From: an uncultured Collinsella sp. | GTDB taxonomy: Bacteria > Actinomycetota > Coriobacteriia > Coriobacteriales > Coriobacteriaceae | DNA length: 64,000 bases | Assembly (NCBI GenBank): GCA_958369225.1 | Contig: CATXID010000009.1 | Span: 11,174-75,173 of the forward strand | Direction of reading: 5' to 3' | Shown: piece after piece, positions 17,016 to 25,304 of the stretch | Numbering within the stretch: position 1 is the first letter of the stretch | How the letters are laid out: each line of letters starts with the position of its first letter | Position numbers and translations under genes: made by a program | The notes under the pieces: model-generated | Databases searched by the model: none | What the model was told of the DNA's origin: nothing | What the model saw: the letters and a program-made list of their open reading frames with translations, nothing else

Positions 17016-17049
17016 GCCGAGCCGCCACATGCATGTCCGACCCTGCCGC

Positions 17050-17205
17050 CACGAAAACGGCCCATCTACTACGTTTGATAGGCTATCGGCAAGCACGCCA
17101 AGAATTGCAAAAGGAAAACCGCAGGTAGAAAGCCTGCGGTTTTCTCTATTTTCGGTATGTGGTTGGGCCATGCTGATAAAACGTAGTAGATGGGCCGGTT
17201 TCGTG
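17050..17205 (+). repeat. Intergenic inverted-repeat element, CTACTACGTTT family, copy A
   Basis: Terminal arms of 27 nt at 17050-17076 and 17179-17205 are inverted repeats with a single mismatch; each contains GGCCCATCTACTACGTTT or its complement. A perfect 12-bp hairpin lies inside. A related element of similar length, with the same CTACTAC-bearing arm and the same internal AAAACCGCAGGTAGA, occurs at 45422-45582. Both copies lie between convergent genes (here recN and the RpiR regulator). No coding potential. Confidence 0.85.
17114..17144 (+). terminator. Bidirectional terminator between recN and the RpiR gene
   Basis: Perfect 12-bp stem GAAAACCGCAGG / CCTGCGGTTTTC with a 7-nt loop. It is followed by TCTATTTTC on the plus strand and by CTTTTGC on the minus strand. 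It is carried inside the inverted-repeat element at 17050-17205 and can serve both convergent genes. Confidence 0.75.
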
Positions 17206-17236
17206 CCGAGCGGCGTTTGTTGGCTCCCCAAAATGT

Positions 17237-18094
17237 CTACTCCACGACCTTATCCGGCTGGATGAGCTCCTCGTAGTAGCTGATGTGCTCTCGGGCGTCC
17301 TCGATTTCGGGCAGCAGGAAGTTGTAGATAACCTCTATGATCATCGTGGCACTCATTTTGGAGAACGCAAAGTCGCCCGTGGTGAGCAGCGCCTCGTGGT
17401 TCACGGTATTAAAGGTGTAGTCGGCCAGGCGAGCAAGTGGAGACTTGCTGTCGCTGCTGATGACGACCACGGTGGCACCGCAGTCGCGAGCTGCTTTTGC
17501 CATGCGATTCAGACGGCGAGACTTGCCGGAGTTCGAGATCAGCACGATAACGTCGCCGGGGCGCAGCGTGAGCGCAAAGCCGATTGATGTCTCGCTGATG
17601 CTGCTCGCCATGCAGCGCAGGCCCAGCTGTGAAAACTTAAATGTCGCATCGAGCGCGACCGCGTTCGTATTGCCCACGGCGGCGAACTCAATAACGCCGG
17701 CATTCTTAAGCGCGTGCACAACAGCGGCCAACGTGTCGTGATCAATGCCGTCGATGGTCGCATTAAGCTCACTCACCTTGGCGGCGAGGATATTTTTAAG
17801 GCTCTGCTCCATGTTGTCGAGCGAGACCTCGTCGGTCAGGCCCTCGTTGCGCTGACTCTCCAAGTCGCGCGCCAACGAAAACTGAAAGCTGCGGAAGCTG
17901 CCAAAGCCCAGCTTGCGGCAAAAGCGCGAAACCGTCGCCTCGGACGTGGCAGCGGCTCGTGAGAGCTGGGCGGCCGTCAGGCGCGGCGCCTCGGACTGGT
18001 GCTCCAATATATAGTCGACAATGCGCTGCTCGGAATCGCTGTACCCTTTGTGCGTGCTAATAAGGGAGAGCGCGCTCTTGCTGCTATCGGTCAT
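17237..18094 (-). CDS. RpiR/MurR family transcriptional regulator
   Basis: A 285-residue regulator. The start at 18094 follows CAGGAGCC; an upstream ATG would add 22 residues without a ribosome-binding site. The N-terminal RpiR helix-turn-helix is YSDSEQRIVDYILEHQ plus LSRAAATSEATVSRFCRKLGFGSFRSFQFSL. The C-terminal SIS sugar-phosphate-binding domain contains VGNTNAVALDA and LRPGDVIVLISNSGKSRRL. It is divergent from fruA with a 271-bp shared control region. The inferred role is control of the PTS genes in response to a phosphosugar, replacing the DeoR-type FruR usual beside fru genes. Confidence 0.9.
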   Translation of the reverse strand: MTDSSKSALSLISTHKGYSDSEQRIVDYILEHQSEAPRLTAAQLSRAAATSEATVSRFCRKLGFGSFRSFQFSLARDLESQRNEGLTDEVSLDNMEQSLKNILAAKVSELNATIDGIDHDTLAAVVHALKNAGVIEFAAVGNTNAVALDATFKFSQLGLRCMASSISETSIGFALTLRPGDVIVLISNSGKSRRLNRMAKAARDCGATVVVISSDSKSPLARLADYTFNTVNHEALLTTGDFAFSKMSATMIIEVIYNFLLPEIEDAREHISYYEELIQPDKVVE

Positions 18095-18174
18095 GGATGG
18101 CTCCTGGTTGGCATGAAAATCGGTCTCGTTTTTAATGCCATAGTATACGGGCAGTTTCAATTACAAGATACACC

Positions 18175-18365
18175 TTGCCGTTTCAAGTGTTGATGGTAAA
18201 CTTTCACTTACCGTTTACGGTTATGAAAGAACCTTTCACCGGAGAATTGCGCCTTGTCTCTTCTCACGCGGACGGTAGGTTGGTATCTTTCAAGTGTGGA
18301 AAAACGCGCATTGAAGCGCGTATAGGGGAGCGCCCGCGGGCGCTGTACTCAAGAAGGAGGGACAC
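18175..18365 (+). promoter_or_regulatory. Divergent control region of rpiR-like gene and fruA
   Basis: Candidate operator elements: an interrupted inverted repeat GTAAAC (18196-18201) with GTTTAC (18213-18218); TGAAAGAACCTTTCA, an odd-length palindrome near 18224-18238; and TTTCAAGTGT, present twice (18181-18190 and near 18288). The ribosome-binding site of fruA is AGAAGGAGG. I could not identify convincing -35/-10 pairs. Which element the RpiR protein uses is unknown. Confidence 0.4.
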
Positions 18366-20369
18366 ATGGCTAAGTTTGACATCATCGCCGCGACCGGTTG
18401 CCCGACCGGCATTGCGCACACCTTCATGGCGAAGGAGGCGCTGGAGAAGGCAGCTGCCGAGCGAGGTCTGACCATTAAGGTCGAGACCCATGGCCAGGTC
18501 GGTGTCGAGAACGAGCTCACGAAGGGTGAGATCGCCGGTGCCAAGGCCGTCGTCGTCGCAGCCGATAAGGATGTCCAGGCTGAGCGTTTCGCCGGTAAGC
18601 CCATGGTTTCCGTTGGCGTTTCCAAGGCCCTGTCCGTCGAGGCCGCCGGAAAGCTGATTGACCGCGCGCTCGCCGCCAAGGGCGACGACACGGTTGCCGC
18701 TTCCGCCGATGTCGAGGACGAGGTCGAGGAGAAGGAGTCCATCGGCCACGTCATCTACAAGCACCTCATGAATGGCGTCAGCCACATGCTGGTCTTCGTC
18801 GTCGCCGGTGGTGTTCTGACCGCCGTCTCGTTCCTGTGGGGCATCACGTCCTTCGATTCGACGGCTGCCGACTACAACACCTTTGCCGCGATGCTCAAGA
18901 TTATCGGCGGCATCGCCATGAACCTCATGGTTCCGGTGCTTTCCGCTTACATCGCCGAGTCCATCGGCAAGCGCCCGGCACTCGTCCCCGGTTTTGTTGC
19001 CGGCATGATCGCCATCCAGGGCCTGCCCGTTAACGCCGATACCGGCATGATTGACGCCGGTGGCGCCGGCGTGGGCTTCGGCTTCCTGGGCGGCATCGTC
19101 GGCGGCTTCCTTGCTGGCTATGTCATCCTGCTGCTCGAGAAGGTCTTTGCCGGTCTGCCCAAGAACCTGGACGGCCTCAAGGCTATCTTCCTGTACCCGC
19201 TGTTCTCGACCGCTATTGTCGGTCTGGTCATGCTCGGCATCTCCGGCCCCATGGCTGCCATCAACACCGCCATGATGGACTTCCTCAAGGGCCTGTCCGC
19301 CTCTGGCGCCGTTGTCCTGGGTCTTGCCATCGGCTGCATGTGCGCCTTTGACATGGGTGGCCCGGTCAACAAGGCTGCTTACGTCACCGGTACCGCTATG
19401 CTCACCGAGGCCCTGGCCGCCGGTGTCGGCACCGACACCTACAACTTCGGCACCAACTTCATGGCTGCCGTCTCCGCCGCCTGCATCGTTCCGCCGCTGA
19501 TCACCACTTTCGCCGTCGTTGTCGGCAAGAAGTACTTCAGCCAGGAGGACCACGACGCCGGTGTCGTCAACCTCATCCTTGGTTGCACCCACATCACCGA
19601 GGGCGCCATTCCGTTCATGACCAAGAACATCTGGCCCGTCATGCCCATCATGATGCTCGGTTCCTCCATCGCTTCGATCCTGACCATCATGTTCAACGTT
19701 CACGATCCGGCGCCCCACGGTGGCTTCCTGGTCCTGCCCGTTGTCGAGAACGGTCCGCTGTGGGTCCTCGCTATCCTCATCGGCGCTGTGGTCGGTGGTA
19801 TCTTGTTCGTGGCCTTCAAGAAGTATGACTTCGAGAAGAACCAGAAGGCCGCTCCTGCAGCCAAGCCGGTTGAGGCCCCCAAGGCCGCTGCCGTCGAGGC
19901 CCCCAAGGCCGAGGCTTCCGACTTCGTGAAGGTCGAGAACGTCTTTGTCGCCGAGGACTTCGCTTCTCGTGACGAGGCTCTGAGCTTTGTCTCCAACCAG
20001 GCCGTCAAGGCCGGTATCGCCGGCGACGCCGACGCCGTGATGAACGCCTTCCTGGCCCGCGAGGCAGAGGGCACCACGGGCATGATGGAGGGCTTCGCCA
20101 TCCCGCATGCCAAGTCCGACGCCATTACCGAGGCTGCCGTCATCGTCGTCAAGGACGAGTCCGGCGTGACCGGTTGGGATACCATGGACGGCGCCCCCGT
20201 CAACGTGGCCATCGCCCTGCTCATCCCGGGCGCTCAGGCTGGCACCACGCACCTCAAGATCCTGTCCAAGGTCGCTGAGGCGCTCATGGACGAGGACTTC
20301 CGTGCCACCGTCAAGGGTTCCACCGACGCCGCCGAGATCGCCAAGACGATCAACGCCCGCCTGGTCTAA
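18366..20369 (+). CDS. fruA: Fructose-type PTS permease, EIIB-EIIC-EIIA fusion
   Basis: A 667-residue membrane protein. EIIB (about residues 1-105) has the phosphorylated Cys12 in ATGCPTGIAHTFMAKEAL. EIIC (about 130-490) has about eight to ten membrane segments with GHVIYKHLMNGVSHMLVFVVAGG and ITEGAIPFMTKN. An Ala/Pro-rich linker follows, then EIIA (about 520-667) with the active His in GFAIPHAKSDAI. It imports and phosphorylates fructose or a related hexose using HPr, encoded downstream. Domain order B-C-A differs from the A-B-C order of many Gram-positive FruA proteins. Confidence 0.94.
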   Translation: MAKFDIIAATGCPTGIAHTFMAKEALEKAAAERGLTIKVETHGQVGVENELTKGEIAGAKAVVVAADKDVQAERFAGKPMVSVGVSKALSVEAAGKLIDRALAAKGDDTVAASADVEDEVEEKESIGHVIYKHLMNGVSHMLVFVVAGGVLTAVSFLWGITSFDSTAADYNTFAAMLKIIGGIAMNLMVPVLSAYIAESIGKRPALVPGFVAGMIAIQGLPVNADTGMIDAGGAGVGFGFLGGIVGGFLAGYVILLLEKVFAGLPKNLDGLKAIFLYPLFSTAIVGLVMLGISGPMAAINTAMMDFLKGLSASGAVVLGLAIGCMCAFDMGGPVNKAAYVTGTAMLTEALAAGVGTDTYNFGTNFMAAVSAACIVPPLITTFAVVVGKKYFSQEDHDAGVVNLILGCTHITEGAIPFMTKNIWPVMPIMMLGSSIASILTIMFNVHDPAPHGGFLVLPVVENGPLWVLAILIGAVVGGILFVAFKKYDFEKNQKAAPAAKPVEAPKAAAVEAPKAEASDFVKVENVFVAEDFASRDEALSFVSNQAVKAGIAGDADAVMNAFLAREAEGTTGMMEGFAIPHAKSDAITEAAVIVVKDESGVTGWDTMDGAPVNVAIALLIPGAQAGTTHLKILSKVAEALMDEDFRATVKGSTDAAEIAKTINARLV

Positions 20370-20405
20370 TTCCACGGTACGCGAATAACATCGCCCCTTG
20401 TAACA

Positions 20406-20440
20406 AAGGCGGAGACCCTCTCCAGGGCCTCCGCCTTTTT
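20406..20440 (+). terminator. Terminator after fruA
   Basis: Stem AAGGCGGAG / CTCCGCCTT with an inner loop and the run TTTTT at the end. It separates fruA from the ptsH transcript. Confidence 0.85.
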
Positions 20441-20451
20441 CATCCCCAAAT

Positions 20452-20520
20452 AAGTTGCGGTGAAATAGGGACTGTTTAAACGATTCAACCCCAAATTCAG
20501 TCCCTATTTCACCGCAACTT
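20452..20520 (+). repeat. Perfect palindromic element, TTGCGGTGAAATAGGGAC family, copy 1
   Basis: Two 23-nt arms (20452-20474 and 20498-20520) are perfect inverted repeats around a 23-nt spacer. A second copy of the same arm sequence is at 29236-29303, 8.7 kb away. No U-tract follows, so it is not a standard terminator, and it lies immediately after one. Function unknown. Confidence 0.85.
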
Positions 20521-20587
20521 ACAGAGGGGCATAGATAGACCCCATCAACTAGACCAACCAGGCGAACAAAAAATCAGCCAGAATTCC

Positions 20588-20815
20588 GTTCGCACGATAT
20601 TGTTCTGGACCGACTGAGTTTCCCCAGCTTGCTCGCCCACAGGGGGCCGGGCGCGGCCAGTGAGATTTATCGCGAGTTCCGCACGAGCCGAAGAGCACTT
20701 AATGTGCTCTTCGTGCGAGCAGGACTGTAGAGCAGGAAATCTCACAGGCAGCGCCCGGCCCCCTGTGGGCGAGCAAGCGGACGACAAACACATCTGTCCA
20801 ACAATTCGTGCGAAA
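20588..20815 (+). repeat. Long inverted-repeat element with conserved 58-nt core, copy 1
   Basis: A perfect 28-bp GC-rich inverted repeat (20627-20654 with 20751-20778) encloses a second stem TGAGATTT/AAATCTCA (20661-20668, 20737-20744) and a central hairpin (20691-20711). Imperfect arms continue outward to about 20588 and 20815 (TTCGCACGA / TCGTGCGAA). The 58-nt core 20671-20728 recurs, inverted, at 36375-36432 with only two differences, which are base-paired to each other. Together with the neighbouring repeat at 20452 this fills the 547-bp gene-free stretch between fruA and ptsH. Confidence 0.85.
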
Positions 20816-20842
20816 CATAATGAAAAACCGTTTGATGTGAGT

Positions 20843-20916
20843 TAATATAAACAACGTCGTGAATCTGACTCCTGCCGCATGCATGACAGGGGTTAAACAC
20901 AAAAAAGGAGTCAATT
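20843..20916 (+). promoter_or_regulatory. ptsH: ptsH promoter -10 and leader with a potential Shine-Dalgarno switch
   Basis: TAATAT at 20843-20848 is a likely -10 (its -35 is poor). In the leader, TGACTCCT (20866-20873) is exactly complementary to AGGAGTCA (20906-20913), which contains the ptsH Shine-Dalgarno. The same left strand can instead pair as ACTCCTG (20868-20874) with CAGGGGT (20887-20893), freeing the Shine-Dalgarno. The two pairings exclude each other. Confidence 0.5.
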
Positions 20917-21180
20917 ATGGTTTCTGAGAAGGCTACCCTCGTCAATCCGCAGGGTCTTCACATGCGTCCGGCCGGCCTCTTCGCCTCCACCATGGGCAAG
21001 TACGCCTGCGACGTGACTGTCGTCACCCCCGAGAAGGAGGTCAACGGCAAGTCCCCGATGGCCCTCATGGCTGCTGGTATCCCCTGTGGTACCGAGGTCG
21101 AGGTCAAGTGCGATGGCGCTGACGAGGCCGAGGCTCTGGCTGCTGCCATCGAGCTCATCAAGAGCGGTCTTGGCGAGTAG
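20917..21180 (+). CDS. ptsH: Phosphocarrier protein HPr
   Basis: An 87-residue HPr. His15, phosphorylated by EI, lies in the canonical NPQGLHMRPAGLF. Ser46, the HPr kinase site of Gram-positive bacteria, is present in NGKSPMALMAAGI, so catabolite-repression control by HprK is possible although hprK is not in this window. It starts after AAAAAAGGAG. A terminator between ptsH and ptsI suggests HPr is made in excess of EI. Ile47 of typical HPr is Pro here. Confidence 0.97.
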   Translation: MVSEKATLVNPQGLHMRPAGLFASTMGKYACDVTVVTPEKEVNGKSPMALMAAGIPCGTEVEVKCDGADEAEALAAAIELIKSGLGE

Positions 21181-21225
21181 AACTCAAACGGGTCGCATGT
21201 TGAACAATTAAGTTCATACTTGGGG

Positions 21226-21260
21226 GCGCAGTGACCTGTTCAAGGTAGCTGCGCTCTTTT
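21226..21260 (+). terminator. Partial terminator/attenuator between ptsH and ptsI
   Basis: Stem GCGCAG (21226-21231) / CTGCGC (21249-21254) with an inner ACCT/AGGT helix across a 2x2 internal loop, then TCTTTT. No separate promoter is obvious before ptsI, so read-through probably sets the HPr to EI ratio. Confidence 0.65.
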
Positions 21261-21306
21261 GTCATGGATATGGCAAAACGCTTTATCACATGACACGGAG
21301 AGAGGA

Positions 21307-23016
21307 ATGGGAATGTATCAGGGAGTCAACGCATCCGAGGGCATCGGTATCGGCACCGTCATGGTCGCCGTCGATCCCGACTTGACGTTTGAACCGCACG
21401 CGGTCGCTGATTCGGCCGCAGAGAAGGAGCGTTATCAGACTGCTCTTTCGGTCTTCTGCGAGAAGACCCAGGCTCAGGCCGACCACATGAAGGAGACGGT
21501 GGGCGAGGCCGAGGCCGAGATCATGAGCGGACACATCGTCCTGGCTCAGGACCCGGGCATGACTGACGCCATCAACGCCGCCATTGACGGCGGTACTTGC
21601 GCCGAGCAGGCGCTCATGGACACCTCGACCATGTTTGAGAACATGTTCCTGTCCATGGACGACGAGATGTTCCGTCTGCGCGCGGCCGACATCGCCGACA
21701 TCCGCACCGGTATTCTGGCCGAGCTGCTGGGCAAGGAGGTCGTCGACCTCTCTGTCCTGCCCGAGAACACCGTCGTTGTCGTGCACGACCTTACGCCGTC
21801 CATGACCGCCACGATCGATAAGGCCCACGTTGCCGGTATCGTCACCGAGACCGGTGGCCGCACGTCGCACTCCGCGATCATCGCGCGCGCCCTCGAGATC
21901 CCGGCCGTCCTTTCGGTCTCTAACAGCTGCACCGCGCTTCGCAACGGCATGACCGTCGTCGTCGACGGTGGCAAGGGTGTTGTCGAGGCCGATCCCGACG
22001 AGGAGACGCTCGCTGCCTACACCGCCAAGGCCGAGGCCTTCGCTGCCGAGAAGGCAGCCCTCGAGGCCTTCCGCGGCAAGCCGTCCGTGACTGCCGATGG
22101 CATCAAGAAGATCATCGCCTGCAACATCGGTAACCCCGATGACGTGCCCAACGCGCTCGATCACGATGCCGAGGCTATTGGTCTGTTCCGCTCCGAGTTC
22201 CTGTTCATGGACTCTGCTGAGCTTCCTTCCGAGGAGGAGCAGTTCAACGCCTACCGCAAGGTCGCTAGCGCGCTCAAGGGCGCTCCGGTCATCATCCGTA
22301 CGCTCGATGTGGGTGGCGACAAGGAGATCCCGTACCTGCACATGGTCAAGGAAGACAACCCCTTCATGGGCTTCCGCGCCGTGCGTTACTGCCTCGCCAA
22401 CCCCGACCAGTACAAGGTCCAGCTCCGCGCCCTGCTGCGCGCCAGCGCCTTTGGTGACGTCAAGATCATGATCCCGCTCGTCACTTGCGTCGAGGAGGTC
22501 GTGGCCGTCAAGGAGCTCGTCGAGCAGTGCAAGGCCGAGCTGACCGAAGAGGGCCGCAAGTTCAACGAGAACATCGAGGTCGGCATCATGGTCGAGACGC
22601 CCGCCGCTTCGCTGCTCGCTGACCGCCTGGCCGAGGTCGCCGACTTCTTCTCCATCGGCACCAACGACCTGATCGGCTACACCATGTGCGCCGACCGTGG
22701 CAACGACACCATCTCCAACCTGTACCAGGTGTACTATCCCGCCGTGCTCCGCTCGCTCAAGAACATCATCGAGAGCGGCGTGAAGGCCGGCATCATGGTC
22801 GGTATGTGCGGCGAGGCCGCTGCCGATCCGCTGCTTGAGCCGCTGCTGATCAGCTGGGGCCTGGAGGAGTTCTCGATGAGCGCTCCGTCCATCCTGCGCG
22901 CCCGCAAGACCATCAGCCAGTGGACCAAGGCCGAGTGCGACGAGCTCGCCGAGAAGGCACTCGCCTGCAACACTGCCGCCGAGGTCAAGGCGCTGCTCGA
23001 GTCCGCAGCTCGCTAA
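21307..23016 (+). CDS. ptsI: PTS enzyme I (phosphoenolpyruvate--protein phosphotransferase)
   Basis: About 569 residues. The start is ATG 21307 (GGAG 6 nt upstream) or ATG 21313. The N-terminal domain has GVNASEGIGIGTV and the phosphorylated His in TGGRTSHSAIIARALEIPAV. The PEP-binding TIM barrel has GLFRSEFLFMD, RTLDVGGDKEIPYL, GFRAVRYCL, and the active Cys in GIMVGMCGEAAADP. It transfers phosphate from PEP to HPr, encoded just upstream. All catalytic landmarks are intact. Confidence 0.97.
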   Translation: MGMYQGVNASEGIGIGTVMVAVDPDLTFEPHAVADSAAEKERYQTALSVFCEKTQAQADHMKETVGEAEAEIMSGHIVLAQDPGMTDAINAAIDGGTCAEQALMDTSTMFENMFLSMDDEMFRLRAADIADIRTGILAELLGKEVVDLSVLPENTVVVVHDLTPSMTATIDKAHVAGIVTETGGRTSHSAIIARALEIPAVLSVSNSCTALRNGMTVVVDGGKGVVEADPDEETLAAYTAKAEAFAAEKAALEAFRGKPSVTADGIKKIIACNIGNPDDVPNALDHDAEAIGLFRSEFLFMDSAELPSEEEQFNAYRKVASALKGAPVIIRTLDVGGDKEIPYLHMVKEDNPFMGFRAVRYCLANPDQYKVQLRALLRASAFGDVKIMIPLVTCVEEVVAVKELVEQCKAELTEEGRKFNENIEVGIMVETPAASLLADRLAEVADFFSIGTNDLIGYTMCADRGNDTISNLYQVYYPAVLRSLKNIIESGVKAGIMVGMCGEAAADPLLEPLLISWGLEEFSMSAPSILRARKTISQWTKAECDELAEKALACNTAAEVKALLESAAR

Positions 23017-23033
23017 TTTGGTATCAGAGGTAA

Positions 23034-23063
23034 CCGCGTGGTTGGAATGGGCCAATCACGCGG
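23034..23063 (+). promoter_or_regulatory. Strong intercistronic hairpin between ptsI and fruK1
   Basis: Twelve-base-pair stem CCGCGTGGTTGG / CCAATCACGCGG (one G-U) with a 6-nt loop. No U-tract follows, so it looks like a processing or mRNA-stabilising hairpin rather than a terminator. It ends 27 nt before the kinase start. Confidence 0.5.
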
Positions 23064-23090
23064 CCCTCACATATACAGGGGGTACTGTAA

Positions 23091-24023
23091 ATGTTCTACA
23101 CGCTAACCGCTAACCCGGCTGTCGACATGACGGTTTCGAGCTCTCCGCTCGAGCCCGACGAGAACGTCCGCACCGGCTCGGCCAGCTACACGGCCAACGG
23201 TAAGGGCCTCGACGTGTCCTTCGCCTTTAAGAAGATGGGCGTCGACACCGTCGCGCTCGGCTTCTTCGCTGGCTTCACGGGCAAGTTCATCGTTGAGGAG
23301 GTCATGAACCTGGGTTGCCTGTGCCGCCCGGTCTGGACCGACGGCATCACGCGTATCAACACCTACGTCAACGATGGCCAGCACGAGTACGGCATCCTTA
23401 ACCCCGGCGCCCCGATTACGCCGGAGCACCAGAAGGAGCTCTACAACATCCTGGACACCGCGGGCGACCTTGAGTGCCTGATCGTCTCCGGTTCCGTGCC
23501 TCCCAAAGCTACGCCCGACTTCCTGGCTCAGGTCATGGAGCACGCTCAGGCTCGTGGCGCCGACGTCGTCCTGGACCTGTCCTCCGACAAGCTCAAGGAG
23601 CTCGCTCACAAGAAGCCGCTGCTCATCAAGCCGAATCATCACGAGATGAAGGCCATCTTCGGCGTGCCGGTCGACACCGACGACGAGGTCCGCGTTGCCA
23701 TGAAGCTGGCTCACGACGCCGGCGTCCAGAACGTGCTGCTCACCCGTGGTAGCCGCGGCGACGCTTACTTCTCCAACGGCGAGGACATCTGGTACGCCAA
23801 GCGTGAGTTCAACATCAAGCTGGTCTCTTCCGTTTGCGCCGGCGACTGCACCCTCGCTGCGTTCCTGCACAAGTGGTACAGGGATCGCGACAACGTCGAG
23901 GAGGCCATGAAGCTCGCTATGGCCACCGGTGCCAACGTTGCTGAGTCTGTGGGCATTGGCGACTTCGGTCACGTCGATGAGTACAGCAAGCGCGTTGCTG
24001 TCCGCAAGCTCGATCGCAAGTAA
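23091..24023 (+). CDS. fruK: 1-phosphofructokinase, first tandem copy (PfkB family)
   Basis: The 310-residue ribokinase-fold enzyme phosphorylates fructose 1-phosphate to fructose 1,6-bisphosphate, completing the route from the FruA PTS. Substrate-binding start is LTANPAVDMTV; the glycine motif is ANGKGLDVSFAFKKMG; LIVSGSVPPKATPD follows; and the catalytic block VCAGDCTLAAFLHK carries the AGD anion hole and base, with Cys replacing the first Gly of the usual GAGD. It follows ptsI by 75 nt and is closed by a terminator. Tagatose-6-phosphate kinase activity cannot be excluded. Confidence 0.88.
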   Translation: MFYTLTANPAVDMTVSSSPLEPDENVRTGSASYTANGKGLDVSFAFKKMGVDTVALGFFAGFTGKFIVEEVMNLGCLCRPVWTDGITRINTYVNDGQHEYGILNPGAPITPEHQKELYNILDTAGDLECLIVSGSVPPKATPDFLAQVMEHAQARGADVVLDLSSDKLKELAHKKPLLIKPNHHEMKAIFGVPVDTDDEVRVAMKLAHDAGVQNVLLTRGSRGDAYFSNGEDIWYAKREFNIKLVSSVCAGDCTLAAFLHKWYRDRDNVEEAMKLAMATGANVAESVGIGDFGHVDEYSKRVAVRKLDRK

Positions 24024-24050
24024 GCGAAACGCGATATATTCGTGCGTATG

Positions 24051-24084
24051 CGGCGTCCCGATTTCGATCGGGGCGCCGTTTTTT
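24051..24084 (+). terminator. Terminator between the two fruK copies
   Basis: Twelve-base-pair stem CGGCGTCCCGAT / ATCGGGGCGCCG (one G-U) with loop TTCG, followed by TTTTTT. Confidence 0.9.
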
Positions 24085-24207
24085 CGTGGGAATAGTGAGA
24101 TGAAACCGCCCTTCACCGCTTCCACACCGTTCGCCGAGTTGTTGTAGCCTTTTGCCGAAGCGTGGAATATACTTTCATTAACACGTTGCTTCGTGAAAGG
24201 AACATTC

Positions 24208-25140
24208 ATGATTTACACGCTCACTGCAAATCCCGCTATTGATTACAACATCGCCTGTGACGGCCTTTCCGCCAATACCGTTACGCGCACCCGTAACGCG
24301 GTCTACACCCCCAACGGCAAGGGTCTCAACGTCTCGTTTACGCTCGACCACTACGGTGTCGACACCACGATCCTGGGCTTCTTTGCCGGCTTCTCGGGCG
24401 AGTTCATCGTTAAGGGCGCCGAGGCCCTAGGCGTGCCCGTCAAGCCCGTGTGGACTGACGGCATCACGCGTGTCAACGTGTTCCTCAACGCCGGTCCCGA
24501 CACCGAGTACAACATGGTCAATGCCGGTGCCGCCATTAACGAAGCCAACGAGCAGGAGATGTTTGAGCTTATCGATTCGCTCGACGACATGACCTGCCTG
24601 GTCATTAGCGGCTCGCTGCCCCCCAACACCTCCGAGGGTTTCCTGGCCGAGGTTCTGCGCCGCGTGAAGGCGAAAGGCGCCGAGTTCGTGCTCGATATCT
24701 CGAGCCATCAGCTGGCCGACCTCATTGCCATGGAGCCGTTGCTCATTAAGCCCAACGATGACGAGCTGCTCGATATCTTTGGTATTAAGGTGAGCGGTGG
24801 CGACGACGAGTCCGTCAAGCGTGCGATGGCCGAACTGCACGCCAAGGGCGCCAAGAATGTGCTGCTGACCCTCGGCGGCGCCGGTGCCTATTTCTCTAAC
24901 GGCGAGCACATTTGGTTTGCGAACCGCACCTTTGAGGTCAAGCTGCTGTCGACCGTCTGCGCCGGCGATTCCTCGCTCGCTGCCTTCCTGTCCGTGTGGC
25001 ACGATGCTCCCGAGCGCGTCGAGGACGCCCTGCGCCTCTCGATGGCCACCGGCGCCAACGTGGTCGAGTGCCCGGGTCTGGGCGATTTTGCCAAGGTGGA
25101 CGAATATAAGAAGCGCATCGAAGTTCGTCAGGTCTGCTAG
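24208..25140 (+). CDS. 1-phosphofructokinase-like kinase, second tandem copy (PfkB family)
   Basis: A 310-residue paralogue of the preceding gene with the same length and block order: LTANPAIDYNI, PNGKGLNVSFTLDHYGVDT, FFAGFSGEFIV, LVISGSLPPNTSEG and VCAGDSSLAAFLSV. I chose ATG 24208, which follows GAAAGGAAC. It has its own terminators on both sides, so it is transcribed separately. Many residues differ in the substrate-facing N-terminal half, so the two copies may prefer different phosphosugars (fructose 1-phosphate versus, for example, tagatose 6-phosphate); this is inference. Confidence 0.85.
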   Translation: MIYTLTANPAIDYNIACDGLSANTVTRTRNAVYTPNGKGLNVSFTLDHYGVDTTILGFFAGFSGEFIVKGAEALGVPVKPVWTDGITRVNVFLNAGPDTEYNMVNAGAAINEANEQEMFELIDSLDDMTCLVISGSLPPNTSEGFLAEVLRRVKAKGAEFVLDISSHQLADLIAMEPLLIKPNDDELLDIFGIKVSGGDDESVKRAMAELHAKGAKNVLLTLGGAGAYFSNGEHIWFANRTFEVKLLSTVCAGDSSLAAFLSVWHDAPERVEDALRLSMATGANVVECPGLGDFAKVDEYKKRIEVRQVC

Positions 25141-25173
25141 TTCCGGCACCTCGCCTGAATAGTCCGATTAATT

Positions 25174-25207
25174 CGCATCCGTCTTAGATCAGGACGGATG
25201 CGTTTTT
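25174..25207 (+). terminator. Terminator after the second fruK-like gene
   Basis: Perfect 10-bp stem CGCATCCGTC / GACGGATGCG with a 9-nt loop and tail TTTTTG. Confidence 0.9.
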
Positions 25208-25304
25208 GTTTATCGGACTTGCGTGTGCAGTAGAGGCTGTTTCTTGCTAGACTTCTTGCAGATGCAATCGATAGCCAATTTGATAGTCGCAGGAGGCCAT
25301 AGGC

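Noticed and set aside
18264..20375. 703-codon open frame opposite fruA
   Set aside because: Antisense shadow of a highly biased gene; its low-complexity Gly/Asp/Val-rich product has no recognisable domain.
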